Shown in pieces: positions 47,001-58,548 of a DNA stretch of 60,000 nucleotides. Made by a program: the position numbers and the translations under genes. How positions within the stretch are numbered: position 1 is the stretch's first letter; every line of letters starts with the position of its first letter. The DNA is from Bolinopsis microptera (taxonomy: Eukaryota > Ctenophora > Tentaculata > Lobata > Bolinopsidae): the NCBI RefSeq assembly GCF_026151205.1, contig NC_087072.1, positions 21,110,103-21,170,102 on the forward strand, in the 5' to 3' direction. Under the pieces are notes generated by a model. It saw nothing but the letters and a program-made list of their open reading frames with translations. It was not told the DNA's origin and did no database searches.

Positions 47001-47420
47001 ATTAGATTTAAAGATCATTAAGTAATCAGTACATCTAGTTCCTTCTATTTAATAATTTCCAGTAGATAGGGACAATTAGATTTAAAGATCATTAAGAAAT
47101 CAGTACATCTAGTTCCTTCTATTTAATAATTTCCAGTAGATAGGGACAATTAGATTTAAAGATCATTAAGAAATCAGTACATCTAGTTCCTTCTATTTAA
47201 TAATTTCCAGTAGATAGGGACAATTAGATTTAAAGATCATTAAGTAATCACTACATCTAGTTCTTTCTATTTAATAATTTAATGATTTCCTGTAGATGGG
47301 GACAATTCGATTCAGAGTTGCTTCTATTTAAAAATTGAATAATTTCTTGTAGATTATATATAGGGACAGTTATAGATTAAGTAATCAGTACATCTAGTTC
47401 CTTCTATTTAACAATTTGAT
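44040..47420. repeat. 82-bp satellite array, about 40 units
   Basis: The unit reads TTCCAGTAGATGGGGACAAT, TAGATTTAAAGATCATTAAG, TAATCAGTACATCTAGTTCC and TTCTATTTAATAGTTTAAT. Successive units at 45221 and 45303 are 82 bp apart. Variants include a shorter form with CACTTTTTAATAG (for example near 45420, 45655, 46585), a longer form with CTAGTATTCTAG, and runs of alternating GATGGGG and GATAGGG. The ORFs across it are by-products. Confidence 0.93.
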
Positions 47421-48235
47421 ATTGTAAAATTTGTATTGCAGTATGATCTGTATTAGTTACTTATTGTATGTGTTGTACAATGTACATTGTACAATATATT
47501 CCTGTTTTTCAGAATATATATTGTATGATATTTAGGTCGATTAATTCAGTATCGCTCTATAACATTGCAGTTGAGTTGAGTCACCTTATAATTTAGTATA
47601 CGATTTTGGAGTTCCGTTTCTGAGTTTGTTTTATTTCAGCTGTTATAAGCGAACCTAATATTTATGTGAGCCAGTTAATACTTCTATTTTAATGTGATTT
47701 AATCCACTGTGTACTTACTACTAATGTATCAACAACAACAAAAAGCTAGCCTTTATCAATAGAAAAAAAGCTAGCCTTTAACCCCACTTAAATTTCACTT
47801 CTAAACTGTGTCCATCTCTCATACGTTCCATATGTTTGGTGTATACTTTTATGAATGTGTAATATGGGATACCATTATACCTTCTCAACATTGAATCTTA
47901 TAAATTAATATTAATTTTCTTTGGCGTGTGTTTCTTTAATAGTTCAGACAAATGTATTGGTATCAGTATTTATATCAGTACTGTTGAAGGTTAACAGTAT
48001 ATATTTACATTATGAGTCATAATTTATGACCATTGTCAGTAACACGTCTATCCATTAAATGGTGTCAAGAAACAAAAATGAATGTGGTTCCTGCTATTTG
48101 TTGATTAAGCCAATATATTTATTATAGCTGCTGGAAGGTAAAAGCTTGGACCGAAATGCTGAATATAATTAATCTTGTAGTAGCTGTGTCCTTGCGATTT
48201 AACATACTTATTACTTATGCTAACATTTTTCTCAG
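47421..48235. other. Spacer upstream of the SWIM gene
   Basis: No clear exon. The gene's first exon and start codon should lie here or further up, but no convincing ATG with a splice donor could be chosen. Confidence 0.4.
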
Positions 48236-51200
48236 CTTGAGGTGGCTACTCGATGAGGGCTTTCGAGAAGTGAAAGATGGTGCACTACAGTATCAGATAA
48301 AGAAACATGACCAGAAGGAAAGAATGTTCACATACATTAAGCAGAAAATAGAAACGTTCACTGAAACCGCTTTTTATGTCAAAGGAAGTGGGGTATGTTT
48401 TCTATTTTATCTCGAACAAGTTGTATCTTCGTACAATAAAATATATGTTTATATTCTTATGGGAATGGACAGTTTTGTATGGTTCACCTTTTTTCAGTAC
48501 TATCTATTCATGAAATGGAACATAATACTGATTTCAAAACTTATGGACTGTATCTGTATATTTATATAAGTAACTCGAAGCCAGGGAGTAAGATTTATTC
48601 ACACTGCTACAATCTACATGAAAACATAAAAACATAATTACATAATACATGACAACATAATAGATTTCGATTACGTACTAAACTGTGGCTTTTTTCAGGC
48701 CAGAACCTCCAAACCAAAAACTTATACAAAATGTATAAAAAGGTCGGGAGTTACAGCTGCCACATGGGAGCACAAAGGTCGGTATTTTCGGATCAGAGAA
48801 CGAAAAAGGTAAGCAACTATTGTTCAAACATTAACGATTACGCTATGTAGTTAAAACAATAAATGATAGTTAAAACAATTAATTGTTTTTAGTTTTGTCT
48901 GTTCAACAACATAGATTTAAATATTGCTGGTTTTTAATACAGACTTAAAGCCGTCTTCACTTCATCAAATTGATATGTATCTATACTGATACATTGCAAC
49001 TTTTTTAGGTCAAGAATCAAGATATTCATATTTCTATTTTCCAATAAATAGGTTCAATTGCCGGGCTGATGAAAGAATAACAAGAAAGCCCCGTGTTAAA
49101 GTGTGTCGGGGGTCGGATTTACCCAACAAGACCATAAAGACTGGTTGTCAAGCCTACATCCAAGTGAGTTTTTCCAAAACCGTGTCCAAGTATCTTGTTG
49201 AAACCAGATAGCCAGTGATATGTTTTGATTTTTAGATCTGCTGTTTTTCATTTGTCATGCTGTATATTGTTCTTTTGGAGACTGCAAAACTAACTCCCAG
49301 GACCTAGTTTGTCTGGTCTATGTTTTCTAAATATTTCTACTTATTCTTGAATAATCAAGCACGTCCTTAAATGTATATAAAGTTTAATACATGAAATGCG
49401 TATACATAGAATAAACTCTTCCCAGTGCTATGTGTTCGATGTTCTTGATGTGAAGTACAACTCTTACACCCAATCGGAGTTGAAAGATGTGGGACTTGAC
49501 TGTTTGGCTCTAAATGCCGATGAAATGTTTGGAATCTTTTTCAGCTTCCACCACGAAACCCACGAAAATTGGTAAGCTCCCTCCCTCCCTCCCTCCCTCC
49601 CTCCCTCCCTCCCTCCCTCCCTCCCTCCCTCCCTCCCTCCCTCCCTCCCTCCCTCCCTCCCTCCCTCCCTCCCTCCCTCCCTCCCTCCCTCCCTCCCTCC
49701 CTCCCTCCCTCCCTCCCTCCCTCCCTCCCCTCTCCCTCCCTCCCTCCCTCCCTCCCTCCCTCCCTCCCTCCCTCCCTCCCTCCCTCCCTCCCTCCTTCCC
49801 TCCCTCCCTCCCTCCCTCCCCCTCCCTCCCTCCCTCCCTCCCTCCCTCCCTCTCTCCCTCCCTCCCTCCCTCCCTCCCTCCCTCCCTCCCTCCCTCCCTC
49901 CCTTTCATCCTCCCTCCCTCCCTTTCATCCTCCCTCCCTCCCTCCCTTTCATCCTCCCTCACACCCTCCCTCCCTCCCTTTCATCCTCCCTCACACCCTC
50001 CCTCCCTCCCTTTCATCCTCCCTCACACCCTCACACCCTCCCTCCCTCCCTCCCTCCCTCCCTCCCTCCCTCCCTCCCTCCCTCCCTCCCTCCCTCCCTC
50101 CCTCCCTCCCTCCCTCCCTCCCTCCCTCCCTCCCTCCCTCCCTTTCATCCTCCCTCCCTCCCTCCCTTTCATCCTCCCTCACACCCTCCCTCCCTCCCTT
50201 TCATCCTCCCTCACACCCTCACACCCTCCCTCCCTCCCTCCCTCCCTCCCTCCCTCCCTCCCTCCCTCCCTCCCTCCCTCCCTCCCTCCCTCCCTCCCTC
50301 CCTCCCTCCCTCCCTCCCTCCCTCCCTCCCTCCCTCCCTCCCTCCCTCCCTCCCTCCCTCCTTCCCTCCCTCCCTCCCCCTCCCTCCCTCCCTCCCTCCC
50401 TCCCTCCCTCCCTCCCTCCCTCCCTCCCTCCCTCCCTCCCTTACCGTGCAAACATGTGCTAGCGATTTTGAGAATATATGAAATTGACTGGACGCAACTC
50501 CCGACCACATTCAGGTAAAACTTTTTTTTGTTTAACATGATTGGCCTCACGATAAAGTCAATGGGTTATTTCCTGTCGGCGAACCCATGAACCATTTCGA
50601 TAACCTGGGCAACCTTGTCGAGTTCAAAGTTTGGCCTTGAATTTAAATTGAAGCTATCATGATCAAGGTTCCATGATCAGGGTGAAATATTGAGTGAGGA
50701 CGTCCGCCAAAAATCGCAGATTTTCAGATCACCCCCTCCCCTGTCCGGGTGTGTCCGAACAGGGGACACACTGTTCTGGATTTTCAGTAATCAACCTGCA
50801 TGCATCAATCTTAGTGAATTAATTTCATCAGACGTCAATATTATTCTTTAATTTGCTAAAAATTGTTAACAGAAAATATAAAACTATTTTTAAAACTGTT
50901 TCTTCTCACTAGCTCACTAGCAATTTGTAACTTAAAGTTTTGGCTATCAGCTGTCATCCTATAAATACAAATTATTGTTAAAAGTTTACCAAGATTTTTT
51001 CAGACTAAGTCCTCATCTCAGCGTCGACAGCACTCTAGGTAGAAACGTTTCTACTGAGTTACCTCAGCAAGTTTATTTTGGCCCCGACCGTGACCATCAG
51101 CTGCCGGATGAAGATGAGGGATCATGCACTAATGAACCAATCGAAGTAATCGATCAATCGTGTTCTAGTGAGGAGGTACCAGGCCCCAGTACTGCAGATA

Positions 51201-53291
51201 AGGATCTTGACTTTAACAAGTCATTTAGCATCTTAAGTGACCTCAAGACTCAAATGTTCAGGTAATATTATATATTATAATTAGCATAAGCTCTCTAAGG
51301 GAAGAATTTTATTCCTGATTCCTCCTCGATCATTCAAAATATTGGTTCACTTAACAAAAATGTAATTTGATTGAATTAATGAGTCATTAACATAGTATCA
51401 CTTCAAAGAATCCTTATTTTAACTTAATTTGCTTCTATAAAGATCAATGTGTCAGACATAGCCTCATGAATTGAACTCGATTTCAATCATTGTGCTCACA
51501 ATCATTGCAACAAATGGTTATCAATCAATCGAACCAATCATTTGATAACCAACCGAATGGATCACAATAATCAGATACGCAACACCTTTCAAAATATATC
51601 TACAGGATTCCTGCATCTAAAAGGGGAGAACTCCTCAAACTTATGGAAGACACTGTTAGAGACCAGCTTATACCCTCGTAAGTCTTTAAAATTTAACTAC
51701 TTCCTTCTGAATTCAGATGTCATATTCTAGCATTAATAATACTCTTAAAAAATCTTGAGAAAAGGCCCTAAGGTGTGAAAGTAACCTAAATCGGTATATT
51801 TTTGGGCTGCCAGACTTTGGGGCCGGAGTGATATGATCCACCATATACGTCATCAAGTAATTAACATGCAAGCTTGAAGCTTGTGGCGTATAATTAGTGA
51901 TGTGATCCATGGATTGAATATAATTGACCTAGAAATGGGCTAGATCTGGGGTAGAGTTCATATGAGTTGGGTATGTCGTGTAGAAAGAACAAAGGTCGTA
52001 CAGAATACTGCTGGAAGGAGTCTTTCCAACAGCAAGCCGATCCAGATGATAGTCTGTTGCTCCTTAGAGCAACATCTTCAAACATCCTCTGAGCCAAATA
52101 CAACAATGTTTAAAATTGCTAAACAAGTTTGAGTAATAAATTATGATCATGAATTAACCAGTAATCGACCGGAATTGGCAATTTTGAGCTATCCCGGACC
52201 CGGTCCCGGTCAAGTCACATTTTTCATCCCGGTCCCGGTCCCGGTCCCGGTAAATTGATAATCTCTTTGAATCTCAGTCCCGGTCAAGTCACATTTTGTA
52301 TCCCGGTCCCGGTCAGGCCTGAAATCATGTCCCGGTCACCTCCTGGTCAGAATCAAGCACCTGTTGACATCCTCTGAAACCGTTGAGGAACTTGGAGAAG
52401 GTAGGCATGACTGTTGATAGAATGCGATACTACTACCTTCTATCACCCAATATTTACGAGAACCCCCCCTTTAGCAAGAGCTCCCGTCCCTTATGTGATC
52501 TACGAGTCGAGCAGTCAGATCATGTTTACTTCTTAATGTACAGCTATGAATTACAGAATTGACATGTGAACTCTACCCCAGATCTAGCACATTTCTATGT
52601 CAATTAAATTCAATCCATGGATCACATCACTAATTATACGTCACTAATTGGTGACGTGATCTGACCCCTCTTTGGGGGCCGGATCAGTTTCCGGTCCCAA
52701 AGTCTCCCAGTGTATTTTTGGACGCTGATTTCGAATCACTTCCCGTAGGGTAAAAACGCTTCCCTGGAAATTGATAGGCAAAAACCTGTTTTGGTCACGT
52801 GACATTATAGTTAAACACGAATTCGAATGTTTAGGGCTCGGGTTATAGGTTTAGGTCTATAGCTAGGGTCACGGATATAGCTTCAGGGTTATGGTTAGGA
52901 TTTGGATTAGGGTTAATGTGAATTTTGAAACCGTTTTGTTCGACTGCAAAACCATTAAAACCAAATTCACGTGATAATGTTAAGGCAAGCGAATGAGTGA
53001 GAATATAGTAACAAATAGTCACAATATTACCAACGCATGTAGTCACTCACTAGTCACAGCACACAATTATACTAATAAACTGGTATAAACGAAACCGGCA
53101 TATCCAAAGATTTTAAATCAATCTATTGAATAAATTTAAATATATCAATTTCTTTCAGGGTTCGGAAGCTAGGAGAAAATGCCCAAATCCGCCGAGACGA
53201 TTTTGCAGCCACTTTACCAAAGCCAACGAAGAAAAAGCGGAAACTATTTCCGAAATACACTGGTCAACACAGCGATAGTGATTTCGAGTAA
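48236..53291 (+). CDS. SWIM zinc-finger protein with a FAR1-like N-terminus, exon damaged
   Basis: Exons that join in phase: 48236–48392, 48699–48808, 49052–49163, 49426–49571, about 50441–50514, 51004–51261, 51606–51677 and 53159–53291. The first four encode a basic module (TKCIKRSGVTAATWEHKGR, FNCRADERI, IKTGCQAYIQCYVF, SFHHETHEN) resembling the FAR1/FLYWCH-like domain of ZSWIM and Mutator-derived proteins. The fifth carries LPCKHVLAILRIYEIDW, the C-x-H half of a SWIM finger. Its C-x-C half and acceptor are missing; the 864-bp CTCC tract runs directly into the codon. The tail is acidic (DRDHQLPDEDEGSC, SCSSEEVPGPST) and ends with a nuclear signal-like KKKRKLFPKY and SDSDFE. No DDE core is seen, so it may be a domesticated gene. 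The start is unknown. Confidence 0.68.
49577..50440. repeat. 864-bp CTCC polypyrimidine tract
   Basis: Almost pure CTCC repeats with a few interruptions (CTTTCATC, CTCACAC, CCCCTC). CTTTCATCCTCCCTC recurs in two blocks, near 49902–50020 and 50142–50215, indicating internal duplication. One strand is wholly pyrimidine. The Ser/Pro/Leu and Gly/Arg/Glu ORFs on both strands arise from the repeat and are not genes. Confidence 0.97.
51720..53015. mobile_element. Telomere-like element copy split by another foldback, in the SWIM gene intron
   Basis: The left part (GAGAAAAGGCCCTAAGGTGT to about 51810) and the right part (GTATTTTTGGACGCTGATTT …TTCACGTGATAATG, 52711–53010) are halves of the same family as 58549–59046, with degenerate GGGTTA repeats at 52838–52920. 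Between them, about 51811–52707, sits a foldback with ends GACTTTGGGGCCGGA / TCCGGTCCCAAAGTC. It has arms around TCTGGGGTAGAGTTCA / TGAACTCTACCCCAGA and a CCCGGT-rich core (52195–52340). A copy of GTATTTTTGG borders both sides of the insert. Confidence 0.68.
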
Positions 53292-54037
53292 AAATTTATG
53301 ACCATTCTGCCTTTATAATTAATATTATATCCATGATGCACTGTTATATTGAGCACAAAAAATATCTTTAATTTTGAAACTTTAGGATTTGCGATTCCGC
53401 TTTTTCCTCGTTTGATTCGGTAAAGAGAACAGAGAAGACAGAGAATTAACATTTTGTTGTTTACTATCGGATACGTGTTTGGCGCTCAGAATTAAATTGA
53501 CTATATAATTCGGCCGGTTTTGATGAGCGAGTTCATGCTTCTGCCACGTGTTTTATTTTGCAATCCAACTGCAATAGAGAAATCCTCACTGAATTAGGCA
53601 CTTATAGTTGCACTAATATTATAATAATATGATGCGATGGATAATTTCATTTAGAGAAATTTAGAGATTTTTAGATATTTAGTGATATTAAAATTGTCAC
53701 ATAGGAGTTCACCCACACTTGCCATGCACAGATTAAAAGTTTTAATAAAGCTATCTTATACTTAAATATCGATCATGGTCGGTATTATATAGGTTTGAGG
53801 AAAATCGTATAATTACAGAATCTGAAGTATCAAAATATAATGATTGATTAGTGGTTTTGGTCAGTTACTGTTAATTGCTCCCGATATTGTTAATTTCATT
53901 CAGACTCTTTGAGTTCTATTTAACAACTGCAGTTATTTTATCACTTTTATAAGGCGATCAGCGATATATTTTGTTAATGATTTTTTTTTGCCTTCATTTA
54001 TTTTATCAACTGTAGCGTTTATATTAAAGATTACCGA
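53292..54037. other. 3' flank of the SWIM gene
   Basis: AT-rich, no coding content recognised. Confidence 0.5.
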
Positions 54038-54046
54038 TCTTTACAT

Positions 54047-56525
54047 CTCTGCCGTTTTCTGACTAAAGTGCTTAAGTAACACAAGGTTCATTTTGTGTAA
54101 ATTGAGGTTAAAGATTTCAATTCTGTAATTGCTCTGGGCTAGCTATTGTCCAATTTAAACTGCACCCACTATGTTTCTAAGGTACTTTGTCGACTTTTGA
54201 GACTTCTGACAAAGTTTCATCATCCTAACTTCTCGGAAAGTGCCTCAAAATCACAAATTATAGTTTGAATTTCTTAGAAAAGTGCTTAAGTACAGTCACA
54301 TCGGCAAATACTACATGTTCTGATGAAAATGACCCGTTCAAACCATTGGTCATCGAAAGTAAAACGAAAAATTAGCCTAAAACTGTTGTGATGAAACATT
54401 GGTTGTAAATAGGGGACACGCTGGAATAGAAAAGTTGAAATTTCGTTTTCTGAGAAAAGTGCTTAAGTACAGTCACATCGGCAAATACTACATGTTCTGA
54501 TGAAAATGACCCGTTCAAACCATTGGTCATCGAGAGAAAAACGAAAAATTAGCCTAAAACTGTTGTGATGAAACATTGGTTGTAAATAGGGGACACGCTG
54601 AAATAGAAAATTTCGTTTTCTGAGAAAAGTGCTTAAGTACAGCCACATTAGTGGGAACTTTATCTGCGATCATTCTGACCTAAAATTTTACGACAAATTG
54701 ATTGGTGGTGGTTTAAGAACACGAAAACACTCCCTTCTCCCCAGCGGATTAAAAAATAGTCGAAATTCTACCAGCATTTCAACGAAGAGTTGATTGGTGA
54801 AAGTACGGGATAATAATAAATAAGTTGCTTTCTTTAGAAATTAAATTAAGAACTCAGATGAGGCTTTCTTCATAAAGACCAATGATTTGCGAATTATTGA
54901 TATCGTAACGCGAGGCAGAGAAAAACAAGCGTATAAAAATGTAACATAATTGTAAGTAATGCTGTACATAAATAAATGGTAAATAATACAAGAAATAGTT
55001 GATTTTTAGTCAAACACTCGATTAAGATATCTGTTATATAGCTGTACTATCAGGCAAGTTCATCCAGAATACCCTACTACTCGGGGCCATAAGCCTGCAC
55101 AGTTTACGTATAATGTCTTGTTTTTTGGGAGTAGCTATCCCCCGGGGCTCGTCCTGGGCGAAAGCTATTTTGCAACCTATGGAAATGAGTCTCTCGTCTT
55201 TTTGTCTGAGAAATGGAGTGAAATGAAAGGAAACCTCGTCATGATTTGTTTTCCATTCCATTTCTACAGACCCACGCTGGAAACTTACAACTTTAACATC
55301 TTTAGTTTTTTTAGTTGCTTGCTCCGTAGGACCTTGGCCACGATTCAAAGTATGTGCAGTTCATGCTTATCGCAAAACCCACCTGTTCAACTGCCTGAAC
55401 AAAGTCCATATAATCATGAAGTTGACCTGATTGTTTAATGGACAACTCCACTTTATGGTGGAATGAGTCTGCACTCATAAAGGTGTGCACTGGCTTTAGA
55501 TACTGGGGATACTTGACCGTTATCTTGTCCAGGTCAACATCTGGGCTGTTGATGAACATAGGGCAGTAAATAAAGTCCAACACTTGTTTTGAGCAGAACA
55601 ATTGTCTGCCCAAAAAATGATACCAATCTTGCCAACTAACTGGCAAAAATTTTTATTGCCCTTATCCAAGTCGAGGACACATTCTCATCTTTCCTTCCTG
55701 CGATTGACTCATTCCAAACAATCGCTAAAGGAGCTCCGTCTGACCCCAGCCTCGCGAAGGTCTCGTTAAATGTGACAAGGCGTCTTGTAAAAATCGCCTC
55801 CTTGTACTCCTTGTACTACATGTGTGGTAGTAAAAGAACTTTCTCCATATCAACAGAGAAGGAGCAGTGAAGCAAATCTCTTTGGTAATGTTCCCTTGCC
55901 TGTCGATAATCCCGCCAGTCTCAACTTATAAGAGAATACAAAATTTTAAAGCAAATTATGACGTATATTTTGAAACGTTCTGCATTGACAAATCGGCAAT
56001 TTTGACGGCGAAGCTAGCGTTTCTGAAGTTTATGACCATCACCAATCGATCTGCCGTGAAAATTTAGATTTGTTAGTACCGATTATATAGTTTCAGTTGG
56101 CAGTATCAACATTTAATTAAACGTATAATGGCACTTAAGCACTTTTGTGAGAAAACGAGCCCGTTTTCACAAAAGTGCTTAAGTGACATAAATTGTTTTC
56201 TCCCAGGCCAAAAGACCCACGATCACCAAATTACCGTCACTAGGCCAGTTTTGGGCGTAAAAAACAATGCCACCGTTTTCAGTTCCCGAAATGGCACCGT
56301 TTTTGAGATAAACGGCACCCGTTTTCCAAAATGTTACTTAAGCACTTTTCTCAGAAAAATGACCATATTTTACATTTTAGGGGGTTCCAAAAAGGGGGTT
56401 TCGGGGGGTCGGCGAATCTATCCAATGGTCCTCAGGGATAGTTCTCGACCCAAAAACAAAAGTTGGACCAAAAAACCCGAAATTTCCAAAATGTTACTTA
56501 AGCACTTTTGTCAGAAAACGGCAGA
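54047..56525. mobile_element. TIR transposon with 9-bp duplication and CTTAAG subterminal repeats
   Basis: Ends: TCTGCCGTTTTCTGAC then AAAGTGCTTAAGTAAC, inverted at the right (GTTACTTAAGCACTTTTG, CAGAAAACGGCAGA), about 33 bp with one mismatch. The 9-bp repeat TCTTTACAT lies immediately outside both (54038–54046 and 56526–56534). Copies of AAGTGCTTAAGTAC recur inside: left near 54273, 54450 and 54627 as part of a 177-bp tandem duplication, right near 56139, 56172 and 56334. They are likely transposase binding sites. A broken transposase lies on the minus strand (55034–55860). Confidence 0.88.
55034..55860 (-). pseudogene. Broken transposase of the TIR element
   Basis: Minus-strand pieces in different frames: FNETFARLGSDGAPLAIVWN then ESIAGRKDENVSS (about 55690–55790), FWADNCSAQNKCWTLFTALC (about 55560–55620), then VKYPQYLKPVHTFMSADSFH and KQSGQLHDYMDFVQAVEQ (55646–55311), then TKKTKDVKVVSFQRGSVEM and IIRKLCRLMAPSSRVFW to 55034. 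The order WNESIAGRKDEDV / DNCxxQNKNW / KGHTFMSADxFHH is one I recognise from an animal DNA-transposon protein of uncertain superfamily; the Asp in ADNC could be catalytic. At least three frame shifts separate the pieces, so the element is not autonomous. Confidence 0.65.
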
Positions 56526-56534
56526 TCTTTACAT

Positions 56535-57204
56535 GTTGTTATTATAATTCTAACAGCTCATTGACGAGTCGTCATAAAATTTTGTTTTAATTCTTCAAAC
56601 ATGCAGCTAGCTGGTACAAGAACCAGATAACATTCTTGCGACGTAATTAATATAATTAATTGACATAATAAAATAATAAAATATGTTACACTGTATTTAA
56701 GTATATGAGTATTGCTGAAAGCACAGTGTAAGGCCTACACGGACCGCCTCTAACTAGCCAATCCCTGTTTACATGCCGTGTAGCAGGGGACTAGAAAGAG
56801 CTAAACTAGTAAGCGGGGCATAGCCAATACACTATACTTCCATCATTGAGTATATTGAGTATATTGAGTATATGTAATATGCAACCTGGTCCTTGTGCCG
56901 AAAATTCAATTAGCTAATTACCGGCCATGCGTTGCATAAATTCCATATTAGGGCCCATTTCGGTCACAAAGCGGAGCTTAAATTGAGTTTATTGCACGCG
57001 CGGTTGACAAATTATGTGAAAAAACTGTCCTGTCACAAACAATGCGCGTTATAGAGGTGACGTGACCAATGAAATCACGGCATTAAAAACACGTGATAGC
57101 GCGCTGGCGAGTGAATTAGTAACTGTTTTGTATATCTGTATGGGGTGGGGCAGCTAAGCAACGTATAAGCTCAACATTTACTGCTCAGAAGTACTGTCTC
57201 AGAG
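56535..57204. other. Spacer, no gene recognised
   Basis: Includes a short GAGTATATT triplet repeat near 56846–56872. No ORF of note. Confidence 0.45.
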
Positions 57205-57600
57205 TTGAGAGTACTATTTGGTGATAGGTTGGCGTACCTTGATAAGTTTAAGACTTGTGCACGTACTAGGCCTATAGGACACCAGAAACTTGACCAAAAA
57301 TTTTTCATAAAAGAACACACCAAACCGATATTTAAGCATAATAATATTCTAGCTATACAAAATCTCTATACATACCACAGTTACCTCGAGCTCTACAAGA
57401 TAATGAAATTCCGTGCTCCAATATCCCTATATGAGGGTTACACATGTTCGTCGAGGAAACCCTGCCTTCTAATCTGTCAGGTAGACCCACCTGACAACCA
57501 TAACACTAGGTCAACCAAAATTTTTAACATTTTAACCCCAAAGTTCAGAATGACTGACTTTACTACTAGTGCAACGATACTTCGAAACGACAATGGGGGT
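57205..57600 (+). pseudogene. LINE reverse-transcriptase tail
   Basis: The frame contains HTKPIFKHNNILAIQNLYTY, ELYKIMKFRAPISLYEGY, SSRKPCLLICQVDPPDNHN and FNILTPKFRMTDFTTSATIL. These resemble the thumb and C-terminal region of CR1/L2-like LINE ORF2 (LxKxxNILxxxNLYxxxxxxFM … SSR … WN). The reverse-transcriptase core is absent. The frame then runs into hairpin-cassette sequence (GGGGTCACAACGTGATACA at 57597–57615), so the last 55 codons are not native. Confidence 0.65.
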
Positions 57601-58256
57601 CACAACGTGATACAAATTGCCCCGACACTGGACACTAAATTAAATAAAATGAGAATATATGAGGGTCACGACGTGATACAAATCCACCTAGGCCTAGCAA
57701 ACCATGTGCTTTCGTCCCACTGCATGGGTAATGCAATGGGTATGCATTGTATCACGTCGTGACCCCCATCGTCGCGTCGTTTCACTATAGTGTTTTTACG
57801 ATACAGGGGGAGCCGCGACGACGTCAATCCTTCGCAGTTCGTTTTTCTGCTACTTACCCATTAGTATTATTTTGTATCACGTAGTGACCCCCTTTGTCGC
57901 TTCACTAAGTATCGTGGCGAAAGCCACGATACAGCCGCGCCGCGTACTCGGTGCTCGGGCGCGGCAGGTCTACAACGTATGACAAGTATTACTATACTAT
58001 ATAGCGCGCCTATCCCTATTGGTATTGCCTAGGCAGTAGGCACAGCGCTCTTTTCCAGCTTCTTGCATAATATCTAGTCTGCAAACAAAATCTTGCAATA
58101 TTCTAGCAAGTTATTATTTTTACTAGGTAGTGCGCCATCGATAGTGAGCCTTGTATCACGTGGTGACCCCCACGGTCGCTTCACTATAGCGTCTTCGACG
58201 CTACAGGGGGAGCCGCGCACTTCGTGCGCGGCGGGTCATACAACGTATGACAAAGT
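57597..58256 (+). repeat. Array of hairpin cassettes (copies H3, H4, H5)
   Basis: Three cassettes begin TGTATCACGT-x-GTGACCCCC at 57747, 57874 and 58152. H4 has GTATCGTGGC-GAAA-GCCACGATAC (57909–57932, perfect) and GCCGCGCC…GGGCGCGGC (57934–57965). H5 has TAGCGTC-TTC-GACGCTA (58187–58203), CCGCGCAC-TTC-GTGCGCGG (58213–58231) and GTCATAC-AAC-GTATGAC (58235–58251), all perfect. H3 is worn. Two head pieces in the opposite direction lie at 57597–57615 and 57663–57682. Confidence 0.87.
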
Positions 58257-58540
58257 GAGCCGCGCTAATTTCGGCCAGCACAATTTTCTTCAAACAAATA
58301 AACATTAAGTATCCTTCCCGACCTCCGATTGCAACAAAAATTGGTAAGCTTACTCATAGATTTACAAGGAAAGTGTCTGAAAAATTTAAAGCATATCCAA
58401 CCATCAAACATTATGTTACAGCTCAAAGCAGCGTATTTTGCCCCATTTTGATCACTATATCAACTCCGATATCCACCAAATTTTTCGGACAGTTGTGAAA
58501 GCCCTATTGGAAGGTCGTCGCCAATTTTCAGAATGATCTC
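58257..58540. other. Spacer, no feature seen
   Basis: No gene or repeat recognised. Confidence 0.4.
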
Positions 58541-58548
58541 ATTCAAGG

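Noticed and set aside
49510-50550. Long Ser/Pro/Leu and Gly/Arg/Glu open frames of up to 334 codons
   Set aside because: They follow from the CTCC repeat, which has no stop in any frame on either strand.
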